Assembly: GCA_021107495.1 (NCBI GenBank)
Contig: JAIOSR010000197.1
Coordinates: 1-9,462, forward strand
Source: Desulfobacterales bacterium
Lineage (GTDB): Bacteria > Desulfobacterota > DSM-4660 > Desulfatiglandales > Desulfatiglandaceae
Reading direction: 5' to 3'
DNA length: 9,462 bases
A model generated the notes under the pieces. That model had not been told where the DNA came from and did not search any database. It was given only the letters and a program-made list of their open reading frames with translations. Within the stretch, counting starts at the first letter, position 1, and every line of letters begins with the position of its first letter. Shown in pieces: positions 1 to 6,533 of the stretch. A program made the position numbers and the translations under genes.

Positions 1-919
1 AAACCTTGGGCCGAATCTTGAAGGCCGGGGTCCAGAAACTCATGTCCTCGGTTTCCCAGTCCTTTCCGATCACCCTGGGCTGGTTGGTAAGCCGAATAAA
101 ATCGGCAAAGGAATTGATTTCCACACCTTGGGCACTGGCGGATATCTTCCAGAAGGGCAGATATACGGTGTTTTCCCCCTGGCCCGGGACAAACTGATAC
201 TTCACAGGGATAAACTTTCCTTTTGACGCCTCCCAGGCCGTCTTGCAGTTGCTGCAAGTCAGGACCACGCTGTCTCTTTCACCGTCTAAGTTCCAGCCGC
301 ACTGCGGGCACAGGGTTGCCACAAACGTGAGTTGCCAACGCGGATTTTTGTTTATTGACGGCTCAAGGGCCTCCCGCCCCCCCGGAAGTTCGGTAATTGC
401 CCTGTTTAGTACGGCATCAAAGAGCCTGTTATTCTTCACGTACAAAGGGAGATAGATAAGGCTAAGGGTCTCCCCGATATAGGCCCTGTGAAGGATACTC
501 TCGGATGAAGAACCCGTGGAGAGTCTTCCTGCCCTTTCCAGTATTTTGCTTGCCTTAAGGGAAAATCTCAGGAACGAACCCTCTGTATCAGGTGTAACAA
601 ATTTCATTTTCATGGCCTGTGGCCTTAGGCCCAATGTCCCTGGAAGGCCATTTAGCGTTAAGCCCAAATTGGTGATGTCCACAATGCGGTGTCCCACGGA
701 CCTCTCCTTGCAGAAGAATACATTCCCCTTGAACCGCAGATACGGGGCATAAATGATTTCCTCATTAGGAGACTTGTGCGGGAGCACTAACCGGAAATAA
801 TTCGGGGCAAACAGAAAACTCTTTACATTGCAAAAGGGGCAGACCAGCAGATGGTCGGTTTCATCCAACTCGACAGGCGCCCCGCACTGCGGACAATCTT
901 GCTCAACCGTAAAGCCCAT
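1..919 (-). CDS. Zinc-ribbon protein, partner of the SPFH protein (3' end cut by the window)
   Basis: The frame is open from an ATG at 919 to the left edge, giving at least 306 residues without a stop, so the C-terminus is missing. The N-terminus carries a zinc-ribbon knuckle pair, C9-x2-C12 and C27-x2-C30 (CPQC and CPFC). A second pair lies at C204-x2-C207 and C222-x2-C225 (CPQC and CSNC). No signal peptide or membrane segment is seen in the visible part. The start follows the SPFH gene stop by 3 nt, with a GGGG tract (926-929) as a possible ribosome site, so the two genes are almost certainly co-transcribed and probably translationally coupled. By position and zinc-ribbon content it resembles the proteins encoded beside YdjI-type SPFH proteins, such as Bacillus subtilis YdjG. 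That comparison is from memory and the precise family is not certain. Function is unknown; a role in a membrane-associated complex with its neighbour is an inference. Confidence 0.82.
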   Translation of the reverse strand, partial: MGFTVEQDCPQCGAPVELDETDHLLVCPFCNVKSFLFAPNYFRLVLPHKSPNEEIIYAPYLRFKGNVFFCKERSVGHRIVDITNLGLTLNGLPGTLGLRPQAMKMKFVTPDTEGSFLRFSLKASKILERAGRLSTGSSSESILHRAYIGETLSLIYLPLYVKNNRLFDAVLNRAITELPGGREALEPSINKNPRWQLTFVATLCPQCGWNLDGERDSVVLTCSNCKTAWEASKGKFIPVKYQFVPGQGENTVYLPFWKISASAQGVEINSFADFIRLTNQPRVIGKDWETEDMSFWTPAFKIRPKV

Positions 920-922
920 TTT

Positions 923-2080
923 TTACCCCATTTTTTCCCCGCACTGATTGCAAAAAGAGGCGCCTGGCAGGTTTTCGGTCTTGCAATGCGAACATATTTG
1001 AGGAGTGGGTTTTTCGTCTGCCGGGTGACCGCACTTGGGACAGAACTTTGCGTTTGAAGGAAGGTTCTTGCCGCAGTTGACGCATTGATCAAAGACCACT
1101 AACTGGTGCCCGCAAAGGGGGCAAAACTTGGATTCCCTGGGAATGGGGTGCCGGCAGTCCGGGCAATCGATCTGCTCAGGCGCTTTGGCAACCTTAGCAC
1201 CACCGCCGGTCGCCGGTCCGGCGCCCCCGCCCTGTTGGGCGAACGACTGGGCAAACATGGCCGGCATCATAAAGCCCATACCCATGCCCATGCCCGCACC
1301 TGCCTCGCCTTGCGACTCCGCGGCCTTTTCCATGGCCATGGCCGCCTTCATTTTGACCAACCCGTCCAGGTCCGTAAGCACACTGAGGCGGCTCTTGTCA
1401 TCAATGGCCTTTTGTACGTCTGACGGTGGGGTTATGGATGTGATATACAGGTTATTCAAGGCAATGCCAAAGTGCGTAAAATCTTCCTGGAGGCGTTTTT
1501 GAAGGCCTTCGGAGAGTTCCTCATACCGGCCGGGCAGGTTGAAAAGGCTGTCCAGGTGCTCGCCCAAATGGTCATTGAAGCGCGAGATAATTACGCGCTT
1601 TAAATATTCTTCGATCTCTTCGGTCGTGAATTGACCCATGGTGCCCACGAGGCTGTTAATGAACAGCACCGGCTGGACTATCTGAATATTGAATACCCCG
1701 TGGGCACGTAGCCTGATAAGCCCCAATTCCGAGTCCTTGAATGCCACCGGATCCCTTGTGCCCCATTTGAGGTTGGGGAAGATCTTCATGTTGGCGATAT
1801 AAACCTCTGCACGAAGCGGGCTGGTCCCTGCCCAGGGTATGGCTAAGATTTTCGTTAAAATCGGGATATTTCCTGTTTTCAAGGTATGGCGGCCGGGCTC
1901 AAACGCGTCGCATGCCTTGCCCTTGTAAAATAATACACCCGCCTGACTCTCCCGGAGAATGAGCTGTGCCCCGAATTTGATTTCACCTGAGCCTCCTTCC
2001 GGAATCCTGTGTACCAGTTCCTTTCCCGTTTCATCAAACCACTCTATGACCTCCAAGAAAACCACATTATTCGTGCCCAT
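923..2080 (-). CDS. SPFH-domain protein with three C-terminal zinc ribbons (YdjI / 'virion core protein' type)
   Basis: This is a 385-residue protein. Residues about 25-235 look like an SPFH (stomatin/prohibitin/flotillin-like) domain of the YdjI type, including the stretch AEVYIANMKIFPNLKWGT near 91-108 and an ITPPSDVQKAIDD segment near 216-228. A Gly/Met/Ala-rich linker (about 259-297) leads to three zinc ribbons: C306/C309 with C320/C323, C333/C336 with C347/C350, and C363/C366 with C377/C380. No transmembrane helix is seen. In B. subtilis, YdjI helps bring a PspA-family protein to the membrane, so a membrane-stress scaffold role is plausible here. That role is inferred; no PspA gene is in the window. 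The ATG at 2080 has a strong ribosome site, GGGGGAG at 2086-2092, 5 nt upstream, and a strong promoter lies 50-85 nt upstream. It is the first gene of a unit with the zinc-ribbon gene that follows. Confidence 0.88.
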   Translation of the reverse strand: MGTNNVVFLEVIEWFDETGKELVHRIPEGGSGEIKFGAQLILRESQAGVLFYKGKACDAFEPGRHTLKTGNIPILTKILAIPWAGTSPLRAEVYIANMKIFPNLKWGTRDPVAFKDSELGLIRLRAHGVFNIQIVQPVLFINSLVGTMGQFTTEEIEEYLKRVIISRFNDHLGEHLDSLFNLPGRYEELSEGLQKRLQEDFTHFGIALNNLYITSITPPSDVQKAIDDKSRLSVLTDLDGLVKMKAAMAMEKAAESQGEAGAGMGMGMGFMMPAMFAQSFAQQGGGAGPATGGGAKVAKAPEQIDCPDCRHPIPRESKFCPLCGHQLVVFDQCVNCGKNLPSNAKFCPKCGHPADEKPTPQICSHCKTENLPGASFCNQCGEKMG

Positions 2081-2135
2081 TAGCTCTCCCCCTTATTAAG
2101 TTGACATGGATAAACTTCACATTTTTTATTGGCTA

Positions 2136-2165
2136 AGTATACGGATTAAGGGACCTAAGTGTCAA
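2136..2165 (-). promoter_or_regulatory. Sigma70-type promoter of the SPFH operon
   Basis: Read on the minus strand, there is a perfect -35 box TTGACA (2165-2160), an 18-nt spacer and a -10 box TATACT (2141-2136). Transcription would start near 2129, giving a leader of about 50 nt before the ATG at 2080. The bases just upstream of the -35 box (GTTGC) match those upstream of the hemB promoter. No other candidate of this quality is seen for this operon. Confidence 0.7.
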
Positions 2166-2232
2166 GCAACAAAGGACAAACAGGACTGGCCCAATAAACT
2201 CCTTGATAACTTTTTTATGTTACGATATTTTT

Positions 2233-2248
2233 TATAATTTATCGGGGA
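2233..2248 (+). promoter_or_regulatory. Possible -10 box and ribosome site for nadE
   Basis: A perfect TATAAT lies at 2233-2238, but the correctly spaced -35 position (around 2210-2215) is only T-rich, so the promoter is incomplete. TTGATA at 2203-2208 is too far away (24-nt spacer). A GGGGA at 2244-2248, 9 nt before the ATG at 2258, is a plausible ribosome site; AAGGA at 2251-2255 is probably too close. Transcription from this -10 box would leave a leader of only about 12 nt and would start within GGGGA, so the true promoter may lie elsewhere. Confidence 0.3.
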
Positions 2249-2257
2249 ACAAGGAAA

Positions 2258-3898
2258 ATGAAAATAGCCGTCTGTCAAATCAACCCTGTCATAGCCGACT
2301 TTGACTACAATATCTCCCTGATCAAGGATGCAACGGATCATGCCAAAAGGTCGGGGTGCGTTCTTGCCATTTTCCCGGAAATGTCTCTTCTGGGCTATCC
2401 GCCAAAAGATCTTTTGGAAAAGCCCTCATTTATTAAGGAAAACCTGATGCGGTTGGAGAAACTTTCTTCTGAAATCGAGGGTATTTCAGTTCTTTGCGGT
2501 TACGTGGATAAAAACCCCATGGATACCGGGAAGGGTCTGATAAACAGCGTGGCCCTTATCACGGAAGGCCGGATAACAGCCAGGGGAGGCAAAAAGTTGT
2601 TACCCAGCTATGATGTCTTTGACGAAACCCGCTATTTTGAGCCTTCACCAGCAAGCCTTGTCTTTGAGATGGGAGGAAAAAAATGGGGGGTCACCATATG
2701 CGAGGACATATGGAATACGGCTGATTTCTCAGGGATACCAAAATATGGACTGGACCCCGTCTCGCAATTGGCAGGTAAAGGCATGGAAGCACTTATCAAC
2801 ATATCCGCTTCACCTTACAGCACCAATAAAGGGGCTCTAAGACTCAACATTATAAAGGAAGTGTCGATCAAGTACCGTATCCCTGCGATTTACTGTAACC
2901 AGGTAGGGGGAAATGATGACCTTCTCTTTGACGGCTCCAGCATGGTCGTGGATCAGAACGGAAGACTAATCCGTCTCGGCAGACAGTTTGAGCCCGATCT
3001 CTTTGTATGGGACACGGATAAGGAATATCCCGAAATCAGGGATCCCTGGCCTGTTGAGGAGGAATCCGTACTGAACGGGCTTATCATGGGTACAAGGGAC
3101 TATGCCTCAAAGTGCGGGTTCAAAAAAGCCCTGGTTGGACTTAGCGGGGGGATTGACTCGTCGTTAGTTGTATTTATCGCCTGCAAGGCCATGGGTCCTG
3201 AAAACGTCATGGGCGTCAGCATGCCATCTCCCTATACCTCACAAATGAGCAAGGATGATGCGGAAAAGCTGGCAGACAATCTGGGGATTCATTTCCATGA
3301 GATACCCATTCCCTCCCTGTTTCAAGGTTATAAAAAGGCCCTGGCCCCGCTTTTTAAAGGGCTTGAAGAAGACGAAACAGAAGAAAACATTCAGGCCCGC
3401 ATCCGGGGCAACATTTTGATGGCACTGTCCAATAAATTCAACACATTGCTCCTTACAACGGGAAATAAATCAGAATTTGCCATGGGATATTGCACCCTGT
3501 ACGGGGATCTTAGCGGCGGATTGGCGGTCATATCAGACCTCCCCAAAACCTTCTGCTATCGGCTGGCCGATTATATCAATAGAAACGGTGAAATCATTCC
3601 TCAAAGAATCATAGAAAGGCCCCCATCTGCAGAACTGAGACCGGATCAGACCGACCAGGATACCCTCCCGCCCTATGATGTACTGGACGATATTTTAGGG
3701 GCCGCAATAGAGAAAAACCTGGGGTTTGACGAAATTGTAGCCCGGGGCCATGATCCTGTAGTCGTTCGCGATGTCCTTGGCCGCCTGGTCTTCAACGAAT
3801 ACAAACGCCTCCAGGCCCCGCCGGGCCTTAAAATAACCTCAAAGGCGTTCGGATATGGCAGGCGATATCCTATTGCCAGGGGAAAGGCAATCTATTGA
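2258..3898 (+). CDS. nadE: Glutamine-dependent NAD+ synthetase
   Basis: NadE makes NAD+ from nicotinic acid adenine dinucleotide, using ATP and ammonia released from glutamine. It is the last step of NAD+ synthesis and is cytosolic. The 546-residue protein is full length for the two-domain form. The N-terminal nitrilase-type glutaminase domain (about 1-255) shows the expected triad: E41 in FPEMSLLGYPP, K113 in GGKKLLPSYDVFDE and C148 in VTICEDIW. The C-terminal synthetase domain has the ATP-pyrophosphatase loop SGGIDSS at 296-302 and the conserved TTGNKSEFAMGY (400-411) followed by GDLSGGL. The ATG at 2258 begins the typical MKIAVCQINP N-terminus. The gene stands alone: it diverges from the SPFH operon, and its TGA stop overlaps a good promoter for the next gene. 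Nothing is missing or odd in the active sites. Confidence 0.97.
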   Translation: MKIAVCQINPVIADFDYNISLIKDATDHAKRSGCVLAIFPEMSLLGYPPKDLLEKPSFIKENLMRLEKLSSEIEGISVLCGYVDKNPMDTGKGLINSVALITEGRITARGGKKLLPSYDVFDETRYFEPSPASLVFEMGGKKWGVTICEDIWNTADFSGIPKYGLDPVSQLAGKGMEALINISASPYSTNKGALRLNIIKEVSIKYRIPAIYCNQVGGNDDLLFDGSSMVVDQNGRLIRLGRQFEPDLFVWDTDKEYPEIRDPWPVEEESVLNGLIMGTRDYASKCGFKKALVGLSGGIDSSLVVFIACKAMGPENVMGVSMPSPYTSQMSKDDAEKLADNLGIHFHEIPIPSLFQGYKKALAPLFKGLEEDETEENIQARIRGNILMALSNKFNTLLLTTGNKSEFAMGYCTLYGDLSGGLAVISDLPKTFCYRLADYINRNGEIIPQRIIERPPSAELRPDQTDQDTLPPYDVLDDILGAAIEKNLGFDEIVARGHDPVVVRDVLGRLVFNEYKRLQAPPGLKITSKAFGYGRRYPIARGKAIY

Positions 3899-3923
3899 CA
3901 AAATGGGTATAATTAGATAGATT
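3895..3923 (+). promoter_or_regulatory. Candidate promoter for the 98-residue membrane protein gene
   Basis: A perfect -35 box TTGACA (3895-3900) overlaps the nadE stop codon. It is followed by a 17-nt spacer and TAGATT (3918-3923, 4 of 6 consensus bases). The start would be near 3930, leaving a leader of about 108 nt before the ATG at 4038. Within the leader GGCATTT (3963-3969) can pair with AAATGCC (4008-4014), a weak 7-bp stem with a 38-nt loop. No recognised riboswitch was seen. Confidence 0.45.
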
Positions 3924-4037
3924 GTAAAACGTTCGGCCCTTGCAATAGAGTTCCAATATGCGGGCATTTTTTTAGATGGCTAAAAGGTTACGACAGATTA
4001 AACTCGTAAATGCCTAAATAACTATGGGGTATTTTAT

Positions 4038-4334
4038 ATGGAATTAGTAAGAAAGATTGTCTTATGGGGTTCCTTGGCGGCAGTTCTTTACATGCTCCTG
4101 GGCTTTCACTATGTTTATTTCGGGGGAACGAGGGTCAAGATGCTCAAAAAAACAAATTTGACCATGATGGAAACCTTTACCGATCTTTCATCAGAAGCGA
4201 TAACTAATAAAAAAATCCTTCAAAATGATGCACTTCGGGACGCCGGCTTAGCAGACCTTTTGGTAGACATGGGCAGGATGAGTGAAAAGGAGAGGGACAA
4301 GATAATGGCAAAGTATGAGGATGAATATGAGTAG
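4038..4334 (+). CDS. Small single-pass membrane protein, unrecognised
   Basis: This 98-residue protein is not a family I recognise. Residues about 7-30 (from IVLWGSLAAVLYMLLG on) form one hydrophobic helix after a short N-terminus with basic R5 and K6. The remainder is hydrophilic and probably helical, with an acidic end (MAKYEDEYE). It could be a membrane-anchored protein or one with an uncleaved signal; there is no lipobox cysteine. The ATG at 4038 has a GGGG tract at 4025-4028, 9 nt upstream, as a weak ribosome site. Codon use looks like that of the neighbours and the frame is uninterrupted. Its stop lies 2 nt from the stop of the convergent siroheme decarboxylase gene, so no separate terminators fit between them. 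Function is unknown. Confidence 0.72.
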   Translation: MELVRKIVLWGSLAAVLYMLLGFHYVYFGGTRVKMLKKTNLTMMETFTDLSSEAITNKKILQNDALRDAGLADLLVDMGRMSEKERDKIMAKYEDEYE

Positions 4335-4336
4335 CA

Positions 4337-4783
4337 TCAGACCTCAAAATCGACCTTGATCTTGAACATTTTTACAGCCGGCAGGTTTAAAAGTTCTTCT
4401 ACCCCCGTCTCCTCGGATATATCTCTTAAGGCATTGTCTATATATGCCATATCTTCAGCAATAAAGGTAAACCAGATATTGTATGCATGGTTTCTCAGGT
4501 AGTTATGGGTAACCCCGGGGTACCGGTTTACCACTTCAACAAAATGCTCGATCTTTTTTTCAGGCACCTTTGCTGCGCAAAGCGTGCTCGCGAAATTTAG
4601 ATGGCTGGATTGAAAATTCCCCCCGATTCTCCGAATAATGCCTTCCTCTTTCAGCCTTTTTATCCTCTCAATGACCTCGGACTCTGACAGGTCAAGCCGT
4701 TTACCCAGTTCATGGTAGGGACGGGATGTAATGGGAAAATCCGACTGGATCTCGTTCAAAATACTTTTATCGATATCATCCAT
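4337..4783 (-). CDS. Siroheme decarboxylase subunit (AhbA/AhbB family)
   Basis: AhbA and AhbB remove two acetate carboxyl groups from siroheme to give 12,18-didecarboxysiroheme, an early step of the alternative haem pathway. The 148-residue protein has the expected fold order: an AsnC/Lrp-like helix-turn-helix part (about 1-55, LDLSESEVIERIKRLKEEG) and a C-terminal ligand domain (about 62-148). The family signature THNYLRNHAYNIWFTF spans 92-107, with H93, Y95, R97 and H99. The GGNF...STLCAAKVPE region looks more like AhbA than AhbB to me, but I cannot settle which subunit it is, and the partner is not in the window. An in-frame TAA two codons upstream of the ATG fixes the start. No clear ribosome site is visible, so translation may depend on ahbD, 52 nt upstream. 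Despite its Lrp-like N-terminus it is probably an enzyme and not a regulator. Confidence 0.9.
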   Translation of the reverse strand: MDDIDKSILNEIQSDFPITSRPYHELGKRLDLSESEVIERIKRLKEEGIIRRIGGNFQSSHLNFASTLCAAKVPEKKIEHFVEVVNRYPGVTHNYLRNHAYNIWFTFIAEDMAYIDNALRDISEETGVEELLNLPAVKMFKIKVDFEV

Positions 4784-4835
4784 AGTTTATACTTTAAACG
4801 GTCCTAAACCGAGCAGATGAACAAAACCAAATATG

Positions 4836-5909
4836 TCAGCCATGAGCTATGATCTTAGGTTCATAAGAACACAATGGTTCCTCGGCCAGAAAATCACCGG
4901 TGGCCTCATAGGCCCTTGCCCTGCACCCGCCGCAAAACCTGATGTATTCGCATTTGCCACACTTTCCTTTGTAGGATGAAAAGTCCCGGAGTTTATTGAA
5001 AATCTGGGAATCACGCCAGACCTTGCCAAAAGACGCATTCTTCAAATCGCCGCAATTCAACTCCAGGTAACCGCAGGGCTGAACAATGCCGTCATGAGAA
5101 ACAAAACAGAACGCCGTTCCCCCGAGGCAACCGCGCGTCACGGCATCGAGGCCATAGGTATTGAAATCGACTTTTTCTCCTTTGGCATGGGCCTCCTGGC
5201 GCAGGATCCTGTAATAATGAGGTGCGCATGTGGCCTTCAGATGAAGGGGGACTTCATCTCTTTTGTTGTAGAACCAGTGCAGGAGTTTTTCATATTCCTG
5301 CGCGTCAATTTCCTGGTTCACCATTTCTTTAGCGCGACCAGTGGGTACCAGCAGGAAAAGATGATGGGCCGCAGCGCCCAAACGAACTGCAATGTCCAGG
5401 ATATCTTTGATCTCATGGACATTATGTTGAGTGACAGTGGTATTAATCTGAAACTCGACACCTGCTTCCTTGAGTAAATCTATACCCGAAAGAGCCTTCT
5501 TGAATGCCCCCGGTACCATCCGAAACCGGTCATGCTGTTGTTCGTCTGCACCGTCAAGGGAAATACTGACCCGCTTTATACCCGATGCCTTCATCTTATC
5601 AATTATACCGGGATTCAACAGGGTACCGTTTGTGGCCATGACCATACGAAGCCCCAGTTTGGTACCGTAGTCTGCCAAATCAAAGACATCCCCTCTTAAA
5701 AGGGGTTCCCCGCCGGTCAGGATAATAATGGGCTTACCTACGCGGCGAATCTGTTCCAGGATCTCAAAACATTTTTCCGTATCCAGTTCACCGGGATAAG
5801 GGCCCCGTTCGGACCCGGCCCTGCAGTGGACACAGTTCAAGTTGCATTTTCTCGTGACCTCCCAGGCCACGAGTCTTAGCTCATTCTTATGTGTAGATGT
5901 AGTTTCCAT
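4836..5909 (-). CDS. ahbD: Haem b synthase, radical-SAM Fe-coproporphyrin III decarboxylase
   Basis: AhbD converts Fe-coproporphyrin III to haem b by radical oxidative decarboxylation of two propionates, the last step of the siroheme-dependent route. From the ATG at 5909 the protein has 357 residues, the usual family length. The N-terminus reads LRLVAWEVTRKCNLNCVHCR, with the radical-SAM cluster motif C22-x3-C26-x2-C29. It is followed by GGEP (66-69) and a SPASM-like cysteine-rich C-terminus (C261, C268, C279, C286, then C317/C320/C326/C329 and C347) for auxiliary clusters. The WEVTRKCNL opening and overall form fit AhbD better than AhbC, which has an NMTRRCNL-type opening. An in-frame GTG at 5918 would add three residues, but it overlaps the ribosome site and lies almost at the predicted transcript start. 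The gene has its own promoter and probably forms a unit with the decarboxylase gene downstream. Confidence 0.92.
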   Translation of the reverse strand: METTSTHKNELRLVAWEVTRKCNLNCVHCRAGSERGPYPGELDTEKCFEILEQIRRVGKPIIILTGGEPLLRGDVFDLADYGTKLGLRMVMATNGTLLNPGIIDKMKASGIKRVSISLDGADEQQHDRFRMVPGAFKKALSGIDLLKEAGVEFQINTTVTQHNVHEIKDILDIAVRLGAAAHHLFLLVPTGRAKEMVNQEIDAQEYEKLLHWFYNKRDEVPLHLKATCAPHYYRILRQEAHAKGEKVDFNTYGLDAVTRGCLGGTAFCFVSHDGIVQPCGYLELNCGDLKNASFGKVWRDSQIFNKLRDFSSYKGKCGKCEYIRFCGGCRARAYEATGDFLAEEPLCSYEPKIIAHG

Positions 5910-5917
5910 ACTGCTCA

Positions 5918-5921
5918 CCTC
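5918..5921 (-). promoter_or_regulatory. ahbD: Ribosome binding site that sets the ahbD start
   Basis: On the minus strand GAGG (5921-5918) sits 8 nt upstream of the ATG at 5909, which is ideal spacing. The alternative GTG start at 5918 overlaps this site and has no ribosome site of its own. The ATG is therefore preferred. Confidence 0.7.
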
Positions 5922-5927
5922 AAAACC

Positions 5928-5972
5928 TTTTTAGGACCTTTGACGTCCGCTGTCAAGAAACTCGTCGATAGA
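5928..5972 (-). promoter_or_regulatory. ahbD promoter within a 45-bp element shared with hemB
   Basis: Read on the minus strand, this contains TTGACA (5956-5951), a 17-nt spacer and TAAAAA (5933-5928). The expected start is near 5921, giving a very short leader of about 12 nt. The whole 45 bp matches 7745-7789 upstream of hemB at 40 of 45 positions, including 15 of the 16 bases upstream of the -35 box (TCTATCGACGAGTT then one variable base and C). Conservation beyond the core promoter suggests an operator or activator site. A duplicated segment is the alternative. Confidence 0.6.
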
Positions 5973-6033
5973 GGATTAAATTGAAAACGTTAATAAGACA
6001 TTAATGCCCCGGAGAGTGTCCATCCCCAGCTAC

Positions 6034-6112
6034 AAAATCCCCCCTGGCCCCCTTTACAAAGGGGGGGGGCTCTAAGGTCCCCCTTTTCTAAAGGGGGATT
6101 TAGGGGGATTTT
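6034..6112. repeat. Palindromic C/G-run repeat (MITE- or REP-like)
   Basis: The 79-bp unit can fold as a cruciform. The outer arms AAAATCCCCC (6034-6043) and GGGGGATTTT (6103-6112) are complementary. Inside are two hairpins: CCCCCTTT (6048-6055) with AAAGGGGG (6058-6065), and TCCCCCTTT (6078-6086) with AAAGGGGGA (6090-6098). This pattern of C5/G5 blocks separated by TTT/AAA resembles dispersed intergenic repeats that I recall from many bacterial genomes, including Desulfobacterota. Only one copy is in the window, so dispersal cannot be shown here. It encodes no transposase and would be mobile only through enzymes supplied elsewhere. Confidence 0.7.
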
Positions 6113-6247
6113 TGAGGCGAAACCATCGTTGGTCTGCGCCGTGCTTTTACACAGGCAGGCGCAAAAAGCCTGGTCATGAGCATGTGGTCGGTTCCTGACA
6201 AAAAAACCAAAGGACAATTGAAAATCCAAACATTTTGAGGTTTATAT

Positions 6248-6296
6248 TTATAACCAGTCGTCATATCAGATATAATCCGGCTAATCGTTAAGGAGG
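6248..6296 (+). promoter_or_regulatory. Promoter and ribosome site of the antitoxin-like gene
   Basis: A perfect -10 box TATAAT lies at 6271-6276. The -35 position with a 17-nt spacer (6248-6253, TTATAA) is weak, matching 3 of 6 bases. AAGGAGG (6290-6296), a near-perfect anti-16S match, lies 9 nt before the ATG at 6306. The strong ribosome site is the best evidence that the small gene is translated. Confidence 0.5.
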
Positions 6297-6305
6297 TTTG
6301 ACAGT

Positions 6306-6524
6306 ATGTCATGGAATCTTGAAGAAATAGAAACCGAAGTATTGGACCTTATTCTCGAAGATAGAGCCCGACTTGCTGAAAAACTTAGATTGAGTCTTGA
6401 TGCGCCCTCTGATGAAGAAAATTTGCACCTCCGGGTTGTCGAAGCCGAGAAACGGCTCCAGGCGCTTAGGGAAGGTAAAGCCAAAGAAATAGCCAAAAAT
6501 GGCAAAAAGTTACTTATGGCTTAA
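6306..6524 (+). CDS. Putative addiction-module antitoxin (TIGR02574-like), orphan
   Basis: This 72-residue, highly charged and probably helical protein resembles the small 'addiction module' antitoxin family that is usually paired with a RelE/ParE-type toxin. The fit is to the N-terminal pattern LILEDRARLAEKLRLSLD (residues 15-32), followed by an EAEKRLQALREGKAKEI helix (46-62). The C-terminus is short and basic (AKNGKKLLMA) and lacks the PWEEV-type segment I would expect. The ribosome site is excellent. No toxin gene follows: the 185 nt to hemB contain no credible frame, and nothing upstream fits either. It is the only plus-strand gene within the haem cluster and splits hemB from ahbD, so it may be a remnant of an acquired module. 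The family assignment rests on pattern memory only, and function as an antitoxin is uncertain. Confidence 0.68.
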   Translation: MSWNLEEIETEVLDLILEDRARLAEKLRLSLDAPSDEENLHLRVVEAEKRLQALREGKAKEIAKNGKKLLMA

Positions 6525-6533
6525 GTTTTTAAA

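Larger units (their letters stand above)
5973..6305. other. Intergenic region between ahbD and the antitoxin-like gene
   Basis: No gene is supported here. The region holds the palindromic GC-rich repeat (6034-6112) and the -10 box and ribosome site of the plus-strand small gene. It also has a hairpin-forming stretch in which TGCGCC (6135-6140) pairs with GGCGCA (6158-6163), extended by TGC/GCA around a bulged G. An alternative stem, CAGGC (6156-6160) with GCCTG (6168-6172), would compete with it. Neither has a T-run after it on either strand, so neither looks like an intrinsic terminator. Confidence 0.5.

Noticed and set aside
1128..1502. A 124-residue plus-strand frame opposite the SPFH gene
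   Set aside because: It is an antisense shadow of the Gly/Met/Ala-rich linker and zinc-ribbon coding region, with no ribosome site or family resemblance.
3908..3913. TATAAT as a -10 box downstream of nadE
   Set aside because: The TTGACA at 3895-3900 is only 7 nt away and nothing suitable lies at 16-18 nt. The TAGATT at 3918-3923 fits the spacing better.
3930..4037. Long leader before the 98-residue gene as a riboswitch
   Set aside because: Only one weak 7-bp stem with a large loop was found and no known riboswitch core was recognised.
4337..4783. Lrp/AsnC-type transcription regulator
   Set aside because: The helix-turn-helix similarity is real, but the THNYLRNHAYNIWF signature, the length and the position beside ahbD point to a siroheme decarboxylase subunit, a family that descends from the same fold.
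5094..5477. A 127-residue plus-strand frame opposite ahbD
   Set aside because: It lies wholly within the well-supported radical-SAM gene on the other strand and has no start signals.
6135..6172. Hairpins upstream of the antitoxin-like gene as a terminator
   Set aside because: On the plus strand the stem is followed by A residues, and on the minus strand the T-run precedes the stem, so it does not have the form of an intrinsic terminator.
5990..6229. A 79-residue minus-strand frame across the palindromic repeat
   Set aside because: Its proline/glycine-rich peptide (NPPLEKGDLRAPPLCKGG) is simply the translation of the C/G-run repeat, a common false protein. There is no ribosome site.
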